Below, one piece after another: positions 9,407-17,297 of a stretch of 40,358 bases of DNA (its first letter is position 1; each line of letters begins with the position of its first letter). Under the pieces are notes generated by a model. That model had not been told where the DNA came from. It ran no database searches and saw only the letters and a list, made by a program, of their open reading frames with translations. A program made the translations under genes and the position numbers. The stretch comes from Lysobacterales bacterium (GTDB lineage: Bacteria > Pseudomonadota > Gammaproteobacteria > Xanthomonadales > SZUA-5), in the NCBI GenBank assembly GCA_019187485.1, contig JABAQR010000001.1, forward strand, positions 1 through 40,358, in the 5' to 3' direction.

Positions 9407-9515
9407 ACGCGAAGGACGCAAAGGGGCACAAAGGACGCAAAGGGAGCAGGCGCAGATTCATCGATGGAAACGCTTTTCTTCGCGTCCTTTGCGCCCCTTT
9501 GCGTCCTTTGCGTTC
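9407..9515. repeat. Long inverted repeat of GGACGCAAA words inside the ABC operon
   Basis: The left arm (about 9407-9441) and right arm (about 9479-9515) pair over roughly 34 positions with about three mismatches. Each mismatch is a transition that would still pair as G-U in RNA of one strand. Both arms consist of iterated GGACGCAAA words (TTTGCGTCC on the other side). The loop is about 37 bases. In the mRNA it would be a large hairpin between the adaptor gene and the ATPase gene. Confidence 0.88.
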
Positions 9516-9543
9516 ACCATTCAGGCTCCGGCCGAGACGAAGG

Positions 9544-10785
9544 TCAGTTCTCTGCCGCGGCAACTGCTACCCCATCCACCAATTCCGCCGGAGGCGAGAC
9601 CACCACCGTCTGCCCGGCGACGACGCCGGCAGTCAGGTTGCGGGAGTCGCCGACTGCCGCCCCGACGCTCACCTCGCGGCGACTGGCGCGGCCGTTCTCG
9701 ACGACGTACACGAAGGATTTGCCGGCTTCCTCGACCAGCGCGGCCTGCGGCACCAGCACGCCGGAGAGCTTCGGCTGTTCCTCGGCGGACTGCGCGCCGC
9801 GCGCTTCGAGGAAACGCACGCGCACGCCCATGTCGGGCACGATGCGCGGGTCTTCGACGGCCAGTGCCACACGTACGCGCACGGTCGCGCGGCTGCGGTC
9901 CGCGGCTGGAATCACGGCGATCACGCTGCCGGGGATCTTCCAGTCGGGGTAGGCATTGAGGGTGGCTTCGACCGGCATCCGCGCCTGCACGCGGCCGATG
10001 AAGGCTTCGTTGACGTCGACCTCCACTTCGAGCGAATCCATGTCGACGATGGTGCCGATGCCGGTGCGCGTGAAGCCGCCACCGGCGCTGATGGGCGAGA
10101 TCATCTCGCCCGGCTGCGCCGCCTTGGCGATCACCACGCCGGCGAAGGGCGCGCGCACCACGGTGTCGTCCAGCGAGACCTTGGACAAGGCCAGCGATTC
10201 CTCGGCCACCTTCACCTGGCGACGCTGGCTGGCCAGGCGCGCAGCCAGCGATTCGGCTGCCGCGCGGGCCGCATCGAGCTGCGCCGCCGTGCCCAGCTTG
10301 CGCGCGTGGATCTCCTGCTGGCGAACGTAGTCGGCCTGGGCCTGGCGCAGGTTCGCTTCGATCTCGGCCAGCACCGAGCGCGCGCCGCCGAGCTGCGCCT
10401 CGTACAGGGCCACCTCCGCGCGCTGCTGCACGTCGTCCAGGGTGGCCAACACCTGGCCTTCCTCGACGCGCATGCCTTCCTCGATCAGCACCTCGCGCAC
10501 CTTGCCGGTGACCTTGGCCGACACCGTCGCCTGGCGACGTGCGACCACGTAGCCGGAAGCGTCCAGCACCGAGGCCTGCGTCGGCGCGCTCGCCGCGGCC
10601 CGGGCGGTGACCGTGCGCACGGCCACCGGTGCCGGCGTGCGCCCGAGAAACCACCAGCCGGCGGCGGTCACCAGTGCCAGCGTGCCGAGGAACAGCCACC
10701 AGGGCACACCGGCGCGCGCCGGCGGCGTCTCCGGGCGGGCATCTCGGTCGATGCGCAACTGGCCGAGCAGATCGTTGTGACTCAT
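9544..10785 (-). CDS. Periplasmic adaptor (HlyD/MacA-type membrane fusion protein)
   Basis: A 413-residue membrane fusion protein, first gene of the exporter operon. It has a short cytoplasmic N terminus, one membrane helix (PWWLFLGTLALVTAAGWWFL, ~28-47), a lipoyl-like half-motif (GKVREVLIEEGMRVEEGQVLATLDD), an alpha-helical hairpin rich in Ala/Gln/Glu (~130-210), the second lipoyl half (TVVRAPFAGVVIAKAAQPGEMI) and beta-barrel plus membrane-proximal domains ending near VVVSPPAELVDGV. Such adaptors link MacB-type permeases to an outer-membrane channel; none is encoded in this operon. ATG 10785 was chosen because it gives the usual short N terminus; an in-frame ATG at 10863 would add 26 unlikely residues. 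A perfect dyad lies about 97 bases upstream. Confidence 0.9.
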   Translation of the reverse strand: MSHNDLLGQLRIDRDARPETPPARAGVPWWLFLGTLALVTAAGWWFLGRTPAPVAVRTVTARAAASAPTQASVLDASGYVVARRQATVSAKVTGKVREVLIEEGMRVEEGQVLATLDDVQQRAEVALYEAQLGGARSVLAEIEANLRQAQADYVRQQEIHARKLGTAAQLDAARAAAESLAARLASQRRQVKVAEESLALSKVSLDDTVVRAPFAGVVIAKAAQPGEMISPISAGGGFTRTGIGTIVDMDSLEVEVDVNEAFIGRVQARMPVEATLNAYPDWKIPGSVIAVIPAADRSRATVRVRVALAVEDPRIVPDMGVRVRFLEARGAQSAEEQPKLSGVLVPQAALVEEAGKSFVYVVENGRASRREVSVGAAVGDSRNLTAGVVAGQTVVVSPPAELVDGVAVAAAEN

Positions 10786-10833
10786 CGCGGATCGCAAATC
10801 CTTCTCATGTCGAATTCTCGCACACGCCGTTTG

Positions 10834-10848
10834 CCGACGAGGCGTCGG
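10834..10848 (-). promoter_or_regulatory. Second dyad upstream of the exporter operon
   Basis: CCGACG (10834-10839) and CGTCGG (10843-10848) form a 6-bp inverted repeat around AGG. It lies between the perfect palindrome at 10882 and the adaptor start at 10785, so it may be a second operator half or a leader hairpin. Short GC-rich dyads can arise by chance in DNA of this composition. Confidence 0.3.
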
Positions 10849-10881
10849 TGCAAGACTGCGCAATCTCGCGCTCGACGGTTA

Positions 10882-10895
10882 GTGACGATCGTCAC
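10882..10895. promoter_or_regulatory. Perfect 14-bp palindrome, candidate operator
   Basis: GTGACGATCGTCAC is its own reverse complement over 14 bases. It sits in the 5' region of the MacAB-type operon, about 97 bases before the adaptor start. Perfect dyads of this length are typical of dimeric repressor sites (TetR, MarR or GntR type), and efflux operons are commonly controlled this way. No regulator gene is adjacent, so the binding protein is unknown. Confidence 0.5.
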
Positions 10896-10957
10896 CCGCG
10901 TGCGCCGCTGATCGGAGAGTCGCCGCCCCGGCGACCGCAGCGCTTCGCCGCACGCGC

Positions 10958-11071
10958 TCACCAGGGCGGTACCAGCCGGCGCAGCCAACGCGCGATGCGT
11001 CGCCGCGAAAGATCTTCGCAGGGCAGTCCCAGGGCATCGCTCGCGGCAGCGCCGGGCAGGCAGGCGCGCAC
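10958..11071 (-). pseudogene. Truncated ADP-ribosylglycohydrolase (ADPRH/DraG-like) remnant
   Basis: Starting at a GTG (11071-11069), the frame reads about 37 residues containing GAAASDALGLPCEDLSRRRI and then stops with TGA at 10958. This resembles from memory the N-terminal signature of one ADP-ribosylglycohydrolase group (GDALGLPxEGLSxRR), in which Asp of GDA binds the di-metal centre. In this copy the conserved Gly residues are replaced (SDA, EDL) and nothing resembling the remaining ~250 residues follows. It is best read as a decayed 5' fragment. Its frame begins within the end of the peptidase gene, which suggests it was once the next gene of that operon. The similarity is short, so confidence is moderate. 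Confidence 0.45.
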
Positions 11072-11085
11072 GGCGACGTGGCGCG

Positions 11086-12294
11086 TCAGGGCGCGCGCAG
11101 CAAGGGCGTGTCGAGCGATTTGAGTTTGCGGCCCGCCACTTTTTCGGCCGCCTCGATGAACTCGGCGGTGCTGACTTTGCGCTCGCGCATCAGCCGGCGG
11201 GTGAGGTCGTCGAGGTTGCGGCGGTCATCCGTGGCGCGCTGGATTTCCTCGTCGACCGCGCGCAGCAGCAGCGCCGCGCGCGCGGTGGTTTGCGCGCTCG
11301 AGCGCGGTCCGCGCAGCGACTTCACGCCCTTGCCCCAGTCGGCCAGCCAGGCGAGCGTCTTCTGGTGGCGCGCAGCGGTCATGCCGCCGGTGCGGAACAG
11401 CAACTCGACCGCGTAGAACTCGGCCAGCCCCTCGGCCAGCCAGTCGTCCTCGTCGCGCTGGCCGCGGATGCGCGTGACCACGTGGGTCAGCTCGTGCAGC
11501 AGCGTGCTGGTGGCGTTCTCGGACACCATCGGCCGGTCCAGGTGCAGGTACAGCGAGCGCGGGCCGGACAGGCCGCCGCGCCACATCGGATCGGGAGCCT
11601 GGACGATGAAGATCTTCGGCGGCAGCGTGCCGAAGGCGTCCTTCATCGCCGGCAGCGTGTAGTTCAGGAAGGCGAGCATGTCCATGCGCCGCATGCCTTC
11701 GTCCTTGGGCGCGCCGAGCGCCACCTCGGTGCCGGCGATCACCTCGCGGCGGGTGCCGATGTCGCCGACCAGCATCCAGCCGACCGGACGGTCGAATCGG
11801 CGGTCGGGGTCGTCGACATCGAAGCTGCCATCGGCTCGCAGGAGATAGGCGGTGTCGTAATGCCAGCCCTTGGGCAGGTCGAGCACGAGACGCGCCCGCG
11901 ATTCGGCTCCCTTGGCAGCGCGCACGCCGGCCGAGGGGAATACGCGGTCGCCGCGGAAGATCGCCCAGTCGCCCGGAAAGTAGCTGCGGTAGGCACCATT
12001 CTCCCGTCGCTGCTCGATGGCGACCCGCCAGCGGATCGTGCCGCCCCGCGCTGGTGGCGTCCACAGCGCGCGCGGCCCCCTGCGCAGGAGTTCGCCGTCG
12101 GCACGGATCTCGCTGTAGGCGCCGGCGAAGTTGAAGTTGATCGAACGAATTTCGCCGGCGCCCTTGCCAAGGGTCAGTGAGCCCTGAGCGGATTTTGTCT
12201 TCGGGTCGAGGGCGAGTCGCCACTCCAGTTCGTAGGCGGCAGCCGGGAGGCTGGCGCTGGCCAACAACAGACAGGCGGCGAGAATATGGCGCAT
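11086..12294 (-). CDS. Secreted HExxH metallopeptidase (gluzincin-like)
   Basis: A 402-residue protein with a Sec signal peptide (HILAACLLLASASLPAAA). The first ~200 residues are beta-rich and resemble the N-terminal domain of M1/M61-type peptidases. The catalytic part carries HELTH (about residues 265-269; two zinc His and the general base Glu) followed 16 residues later by Glu in DWLAEGLAEFYA, the third zinc ligand as in peptidase MA-like proteins. The likely activity is zinc-dependent proteolysis in the periplasm or outside the cell; the substrate is unknown. ATG 12294 was chosen over the open frame to 12414 because it starts the signal peptide. The end of the gene overlaps the frame of the ADP-ribosylglycohydrolase remnant. 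Confidence 0.85.
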   Translation of the reverse strand: MRHILAACLLLASASLPAAAYELEWRLALDPKTKSAQGSLTLGKGAGEIRSINFNFAGAYSEIRADGELLRRGPRALWTPPARGGTIRWRVAIEQRRENGAYRSYFPGDWAIFRGDRVFPSAGVRAAKGAESRARLVLDLPKGWHYDTAYLLRADGSFDVDDPDRRFDRPVGWMLVGDIGTRREVIAGTEVALGAPKDEGMRRMDMLAFLNYTLPAMKDAFGTLPPKIFIVQAPDPMWRGGLSGPRSLYLHLDRPMVSENATSTLLHELTHVVTRIRGQRDEDDWLAEGLAEFYAVELLFRTGGMTAARHQKTLAWLADWGKGVKSLRGPRSSAQTTARAALLLRAVDEEIQRATDDRRNLDDLTRRLMRERKVSTAEFIEAAEKVAGRKLKSLDTPLLRAP

Positions 12295-12410
12295 CGCGTG
12301 TACCTGGCAGGGAGATGCGCGATTGTGCCAGCGTCGCGGCGAACGCGGTCTCGGCCAGGCACACCCTGGAGGAGCCGGCAGTGCCGCAGCGGCTGCGCGC
12401 AGGCCGGGAC

Positions 12411-13940
12411 TCATCCCTCCGGGCGCGCCGCCCGGAGCCCCGCGAAGTCTCCCGCGAGCGCCTTGTACAGGGCCGCGAGCGCGGTGGCGCGGCGGGTCTG
12501 GGCGTCCGCGGCGCGGTCCTCGAAGTCGAGCAGCGAGCGCTCGGCGTCGAGCACCGCGAGGTAATCGGAGGCGCCGGCGTCGAAGCGCAGGCGCGCGAGC
12601 TCGCTGGCCTTGCGGCTCTCGGCGACCGCCAGTTCCAGCGCCTGCGCCGACTGGTTCGCCGCACGGTAGCCGGCCAGCGCGTTTTCGGTCTCCTCCAGGG
12701 CCTCGAGCCAGGCCTGATGCCAGGCGGCGATCGCGCCGTCGGCACGCGCCTGCTGCGCGAGCACGCGCTGGCGCACGCGGCCGAAGTCGAGGAAGCTCCA
12801 GGTCAGCGAGGGCCCGAAGCGCCAGCGCTGCGCCGCGCCGTCGGACAGGTTGCCGAAGCTCTGCGCGGTGGCGCCGAAGCCGCCGAGCAGCTCCAGCTTC
12901 GGGTAGAACTCGGCGGTGGCGACGCCGACCTGGGCGACCTGCTCGGCGAGCCGCCCTTCGGCCTCGCGGATGTCCGGCCGCCGCGCCAGCCAGTCGGCCG
13001 GGGTGCCGACCGGCACCAGCGCCGGCAGTGCCGGCAGGCCCTTCGCCGGCGCCAGTTGCGCGCGCAGCGCAGACACCGGCTGCGCGGTCAGCACCGCCAG
13101 GCGCTGCTCCTGGCGCACCACCTCGGCCTCGGTCTGCGGCAGTTGCGCGGCGACCGACAGCCCGAGCGCATGCGAGCGTGCGACGTCCAGCTCGGTGCCG
13201 CGCCCGGCTTCGAGCTGCTTGCGCAGGATGTCGAGGTTTTCCTCGAGGTTCGCGAGGTTGCGGCGCTGCACCGCGAGCCGCGCCTGGCTACCGCGCCAGG
13301 CGAAATACGCCTGCGCGGTCTCGGCCACGATCGACAGGCGCACCGCGTCGAAGGCGGCGCTGTCGGCGTCGACGCGACGGTCGATCGCCTCTTTCTCGCG
13401 CCGCAGAGAACCGAAGAGGTCGATTTCCCAGGCCAGGTCGAAGCCGGCGCGATAGGTGTCGGTACGCTGCTGGTCGGAGGGGATGAAGGGGTCCTCGCCG
13501 GAGGGATCGCTGCGCTCGCCATCGGCCTGCGCGGTCACCGTCGGGAACAGGCTGTACTTGCTCAGGCCGGCGAGCGCGCGCGTCTCGTCCAGCCGCGCCA
13601 GCGCCTGCGCGATGTCCCGGTTCGCCGCCAGCGCCCGCGCGATCAGCGCGTCCAGCTCGGGTTCCTTGAAGGACTTCCAGACCTGCGTGCCGACCGCGTC
13701 CGCCGGATACGCCGCCGGCAACGCCTGGTCGAAGCGCGCCGGAACATCCGCCGACGGCCGCACGAAGTCGGGGCCGACGTTGCAGGCGGCGGTCGCCAGC
13801 ACGATCGTCGTCGCAAGGGCGAGTCGCGAAATCGTGGACGCAAAGGACGTAAAGAGAGCAAAGGACGCAAAAAGAGCGAACCCAGGCTGGCGCCCCTGCA
13901 CATCCACGTGGGCACGCGGTACAGCCGAAAGTCGAGTCAT
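12411..13940 (-). CDS. RND efflux outer-membrane factor (OprM/NodT family lipoprotein)
   Basis: A 509-residue TolC-like outer-membrane channel, last gene of a tripartite RND operon. After the leader come a lipobox-like segment ending LATAAC (Cys about residue 51) and NVGPDFVRP, the usual mature start of NodT/OprM lipoproteins. Two duplicated helical-barrel repeats follow, with family blocks such as WEIDLFGSLRREKEAIDRR, ARRPDIREAEGRLAEQVAQVG and SFLDFGRVRQRV. The leader is abnormal: between the ATG (13940) and the hydrophobic core lies a sequence translated from 9-nt repeats, giving FALFASFALFTSFAS. No later ATG exists before the lipobox; in-frame GTG codons near 13910 are the only alternative starts. 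Spacing to the upstream transporter gene is 68 bases. Confidence 0.9.
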   Translation of the reverse strand: MTRLSAVPRAHVDVQGRQPGFALFASFALFTSFASTISRLALATTIVLATAACNVGPDFVRPSADVPARFDQALPAAYPADAVGTQVWKSFKEPELDALIARALAANRDIAQALARLDETRALAGLSKYSLFPTVTAQADGERSDPSGEDPFIPSDQQRTDTYRAGFDLAWEIDLFGSLRREKEAIDRRVDADSAAFDAVRLSIVAETAQAYFAWRGSQARLAVQRRNLANLEENLDILRKQLEAGRGTELDVARSHALGLSVAAQLPQTEAEVVRQEQRLAVLTAQPVSALRAQLAPAKGLPALPALVPVGTPADWLARRPDIREAEGRLAEQVAQVGVATAEFYPKLELLGGFGATAQSFGNLSDGAAQRWRFGPSLTWSFLDFGRVRQRVLAQQARADGAIAAWHQAWLEALEETENALAGYRAANQSAQALELAVAESRKASELARLRFDAGASDYLAVLDAERSLLDFEDRAADAQTRRATALAALYKALAGDFAGLRAARPEG

Positions 13941-13978
13941 GTGTCTGCCTGCCTTCCTTTGCGTCCTTTGCGGACCCA
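13834..13978. repeat. GGACGCAAA-word inverted repeat overlapping the start of the outer-membrane factor gene
   Basis: Tandem 9-nt words (GGACGCAAA, GGACGTAAA, GAGAGCAAA, GGACGCAAA) occupy 13834-13876 inside the coding region. The complementary arm (TTCCTTTGCGTCCTTTGCGG) lies at 13954-13973, just upstream of the start codon at 13940. The element therefore brackets the translation start and encodes part of the leader peptide. The upstream arm also supplies the only purine-rich, Shine-Dalgarno-like sequence (AAAGGAAGGCAGG on the minus strand). Confidence 0.85.
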
Positions 13979-14008
13979 CGCTCTTCAGGTCGTTCTGGCA
14001 GCGGAGGC

Positions 14009-17000
14009 TCATGACTGCGACCACCGGCTCAGGTGCGCGGACGACGTCGGCTCGGATTCGGCAGGTGCGTTGGCCACCCCCCGCTCCGCCCACTTCCGGA
14101 GCACCACGTAGAACACCGGGGTGAAGAACAGGCCGAAGAAGGTCACGCCGAGCATGCCGGCGAAGACGGTGACGCCCATGACGTGGCGCACTTCGGCGCC
14201 GGCGCCGCTCGCGAAGACCAGCGGCAGGACGCCCATGATGAAGGCGAAGGAGGTCATCAGGATCGGCCGCAGGCGCAGGCGGCAGGCTTCGATGGCGGCC
14301 TCGACGATGCCCATGCCTTCCTCCTCCAGGTCGCGCGCGAACTCGACGATCAGGATCGCGTTCTTGCAGGCGAGGCCCATCAGCACCACGAGACCGATCT
14401 GGGTGAAGAGGTTGTTGTCGATGAAGGTCGGCGGCACGCTCATCGGCGGCGGCGGGATCCAGCCCATGCCGATCGACAGGCCGAACCACGATCCGCTGAT
14501 GAAGTTCAGCAGCCAGATGCCGCCGATGGCGCTGAGCAGGCACAGCGGCACGATCAGGATCACGGCGAGCGGCAGGGTCCAGCTCTCGTACAGCGCGGCC
14601 AGCACCATGTAGACCAGCAGCACGCACAGCGGGAACACCAGCAGGCCCATCGAGCCCTGGGTGGATTCCTGGTAGGTCAGGCCGGTCCACTCGATCTGCA
14701 TGCCCTGCGGCAGCATGCCGGCGGCCATCCCGCGCAGCACCTCGATCGCCTGCTGGCTGGACATCAGCGCCGGATTCACGCCGGCCTGCAGGTCGGCGGC
14801 CGGGTAGCCGTTGTAGCGCACCACCGGGTCCGGGCCGTAACTCGGCTGTACCTCGACCACCGAGCCGATCGGCACCATCTCGCCCGCCGCGTTGCGCACC
14901 TTGATCCGCGCGATGTCGGCGACCTCGTCGCGGAAGTCCGCATCCGCCTGCGCGTAGACGCTGTAGGTGCGTCCGAACAGGTTGAAGTCGTTGACGTAGG
15001 CCGAGCCCAGGTAGACCTGCAAGGCCGCGTAGATCTCGGTCAGTTGCAATCCCTGTTCCTTGGCGCGGATGCGGTCGACGCTGGCGTCGAGCTGCGGCAC
15101 GTTGGCCTGGAAGGAGGAGAACACCGAGTAGGGATCGAAACCCGGCGTCGTGCGCACCGCGCCGGACAGCGCCTGCACCTGGTTGTTGAGCTCGCCGTAG
15201 CCGGCCGCGCCGCGGTCCTGCACATAGGCCTCGACACCGGCCGAGTTGCCGAGGCCGAGCACCGGCGGCGGCAGCAGCGCGAAGGCGAGGCCGTCCTGGA
15301 TGGTGCTGAACTTGCCATTCAGCATGCCGGCGATCTCGGCCGCGCTGATCTCGCGCTCGTGCTGCGGGGTGATGCCGACGAACATGAGGCCGGCATTGCT
15401 GGTGTTGACGAAGTGCACCGCGTTGAGGCCGGGGAACTGGACCACGTCCTCGACGCCCGGCGTGGCCAGCGCCATCTCGCCCATGCGCCGCATCGCGGCC
15501 TCGGTGCGCTTGAGCGTGGCGCCTTCCGGCAACTGCAGCGCGGCGAACAGGTACTGCTTGTCCTGGGTGGGGATGAAGCCCGATGGCACCTGGGTGAAGC
15601 CGAGCACGGTCAGCGCGATCAGCAGCAGGTAGACCACGATCAGCCGCGGCGCGCGGCCGATGGTGCCGCCGATGCGTCCCGAATAGCGCTGGCTGGCGCG
15701 ACCGAAGCGCGCGTTGAACCAGCGGAAGAAGGGCCCGAACACGCGCTCGATGGCGCGCCCGAGCGCATCCTTGCGCGCGCCGTGCGGCTGCAGCAGCACC
15801 GCCGACAGCGCCGGCGACAGGGTCAGCGAATTGAAGGCCGAGATCAGCACCGAGGCGGCGATGGTCACCGCGAACTGGCTGTAGAACTGGCCGGAGACGC
15901 CGCCGATGAAGGCCAGTGGCACGAATACGCTGGCGAGCACCAGCGAGATCGCGATGATCGGTCCCGAGACCTCCTGCATCGCCTTGTGCGCGGCCTCGCG
16001 CGGGGCCATGCCGTCCTCGATGTGGCGCTCGACGTTCTCGACCACGACGATCGCGTCGTCGACCACGATGCCGATCGCGAGCACCAGCGCGAACAGGGTC
16101 AGCACGTTGATCGAATAGCCGAGCATCCACAGCACTGCGAAAGTGCCGACCACCGACACCGGCACCGCCAGCAGCGGGATGATCGAGGCGCGCCAGGTCT
16201 GCAGGAACACCACCACCACCAGCACCACCAGCGCGACCGCTTCCAGCAGCGTGGTGACCACGGACTGGATCGACTGGCGCACGAACACAGTCGGGTCGTA
16301 GGCGACGGTCCACTCGACGCCTGCCGGGAAACCGCGTTCGAGTTCCACCATCTTCGCGCGCACCGCGTCCGACAGTTCGATGGTGTTCGCACCCGGTGCC
16401 TCGAAGATCACGATCGCCGCGGCGTCGTGGTTGTCGAGCAGCGAGTTGATCGTGTAGGAATTCGAGCCGAGCTCGATGCGCGCGACGTCCTTCAGGCGCG
16501 TGATCTCGCCCTGCGCGCCGCTCTTCAGCACGATCTCGCCGAATTCCTCGGCGGTCTGCAGGCGCCCCTGGGCGTTGATCGAGAACTGCAGCGGGCTGTC
16601 CGGATGCGGCGGGCCGCCGATGGTGCCGGCCGAGACTTCCACGTTCTGCTCGCGGATTGCGCCCAGGATGTCGCTGGCGGTCAGTCCGCGCGCCGCGGCC
16701 TTGTCCGGGTCCAGCCACACGCGCATCGCGTAGTTGCCGGCGCCGAAGGCGAGCGCCTGGCCCACACCCTGCAGCCGCGCCAGTTCGTCGCGCACGCGCA
16801 GGTTGGCGAAGTTGGAGAGGTAGAGCCCGTCGTAGCGCCCATCCGGCGACACCAGGTGCACCACCATGGTCAGGTTCGGGCTCGACTTGACGGTGGTCAC
16901 ACCGAGCTGGCGCACGGCTTCCGGCAGCCGCGGCAGCGCCTGCGCGACCCGGTTCTGCACCTGCACGGTGGCGAGGTCGATGTTGGTGCCGCCGTGGAAG

Positions 17001-17293
17001 GTCACGGTCAGCTGCATGGTGCCGTCCGAGCCCGCGCTGGACTTCATGTAGATCATGCCCTCGACGCCGTTGACCGCCTCTTCGATGGGCGCGGCGACGG
17101 TCTCGGCGATGGTCTTCGGGTTGGCGCCGGGATAGATCGCGGTGACCTGCACCGAGGGCGGCACCACGTCCGGATATTCGCTGATCGGCAGGTTCGGGAT
17201 CGCCACCGCGCCGGCCAGGAACACCAGCAGCGAGAGCACCGCGGCGAGGATCGGGCGGTCGACGAAAACCTTGGAGAAATCGGCGTGGGCCAT
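14009..17293 (-). CDS. RND multidrug efflux transporter, HAE1 (AcrB/MexB) family
   Basis: A 1094-residue inner-membrane proton/drug antiporter. It starts with the family N terminus (FSKVFVDRPILAAVLSLLVFLAGA), has two large periplasmic porter domains and twelve expected helices. The proton-relay Asp pair of TM4 is in GIVVDDAIVVVENVERH and the TM10 Lys in GLACKNAILIVEFARD. FIPTQDKQYLF and ALYESWTLPLAVI are further HAE1 blocks. Compared with AcrB (about 1050 residues), it carries an extra Pro-rich segment between TM9 and TM10 (WIPPPPMSVPP, coded near 14430-14470). The ATG (17293) lies four bases after the adaptor stop, so the two are translationally coupled. Together with the flanking adaptor and channel it forms a complete pump. 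Confidence 0.96.
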   Translation of the reverse strand: MAHADFSKVFVDRPILAAVLSLLVFLAGAVAIPNLPISEYPDVVPPSVQVTAIYPGANPKTIAETVAAPIEEAVNGVEGMIYMKSSAGSDGTMQLTVTFHGGTNIDLATVQVQNRVAQALPRLPEAVRQLGVTTVKSSPNLTMVVHLVSPDGRYDGLYLSNFANLRVRDELARLQGVGQALAFGAGNYAMRVWLDPDKAAARGLTASDILGAIREQNVEVSAGTIGGPPHPDSPLQFSINAQGRLQTAEEFGEIVLKSGAQGEITRLKDVARIELGSNSYTINSLLDNHDAAAIVIFEAPGANTIELSDAVRAKMVELERGFPAGVEWTVAYDPTVFVRQSIQSVVTTLLEAVALVVLVVVVFLQTWRASIIPLLAVPVSVVGTFAVLWMLGYSINVLTLFALVLAIGIVVDDAIVVVENVERHIEDGMAPREAAHKAMQEVSGPIIAISLVLASVFVPLAFIGGVSGQFYSQFAVTIAASVLISAFNSLTLSPALSAVLLQPHGARKDALGRAIERVFGPFFRWFNARFGRASQRYSGRIGGTIGRAPRLIVVYLLLIALTVLGFTQVPSGFIPTQDKQYLFAALQLPEGATLKRTEAAMRRMGEMALATPGVEDVVQFPGLNAVHFVNTSNAGLMFVGITPQHEREISAAEIAGMLNGKFSTIQDGLAFALLPPPVLGLGNSAGVEAYVQDRGAAGYGELNNQVQALSGAVRTTPGFDPYSVFSSFQANVPQLDASVDRIRAKEQGLQLTEIYAALQVYLGSAYVNDFNLFGRTYSVYAQADADFRDEVADIARIKVRNAAGEMVPIGSVVEVQPSYGPDPVVRYNGYPAADLQAGVNPALMSSQQAIEVLRGMAAGMLPQGMQIEWTGLTYQESTQGSMGLLVFPLCVLLVYMVLAALYESWTLPLAVILIVPLCLLSAIGGIWLLNFISGSWFGLSIGMGWIPPPPMSVPPTFIDNNLFTQIGLVVLMGLACKNAILIVEFARDLEEEGMGIVEAAIEACRLRLRPILMTSFAFIMGVLPLVFASGAGAEVRHVMGVTVFAGMLGVTFFGLFFTPVFYVVLRKWAERGVANAPAESEPTSSAHLSRWSQS

Positions 17294-17297
17294 GGGT

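Noticed and set aside
12411..16718. Single 1435-codon minus-strand frame joining the outer-membrane factor with DNA opposite in frame to the RND transporter
   Set aside because: Only the part from 13940 to 12411 is the outer-membrane factor; the upstream part is an out-of-frame reading of the RND transporter gene that happens to lack stops.
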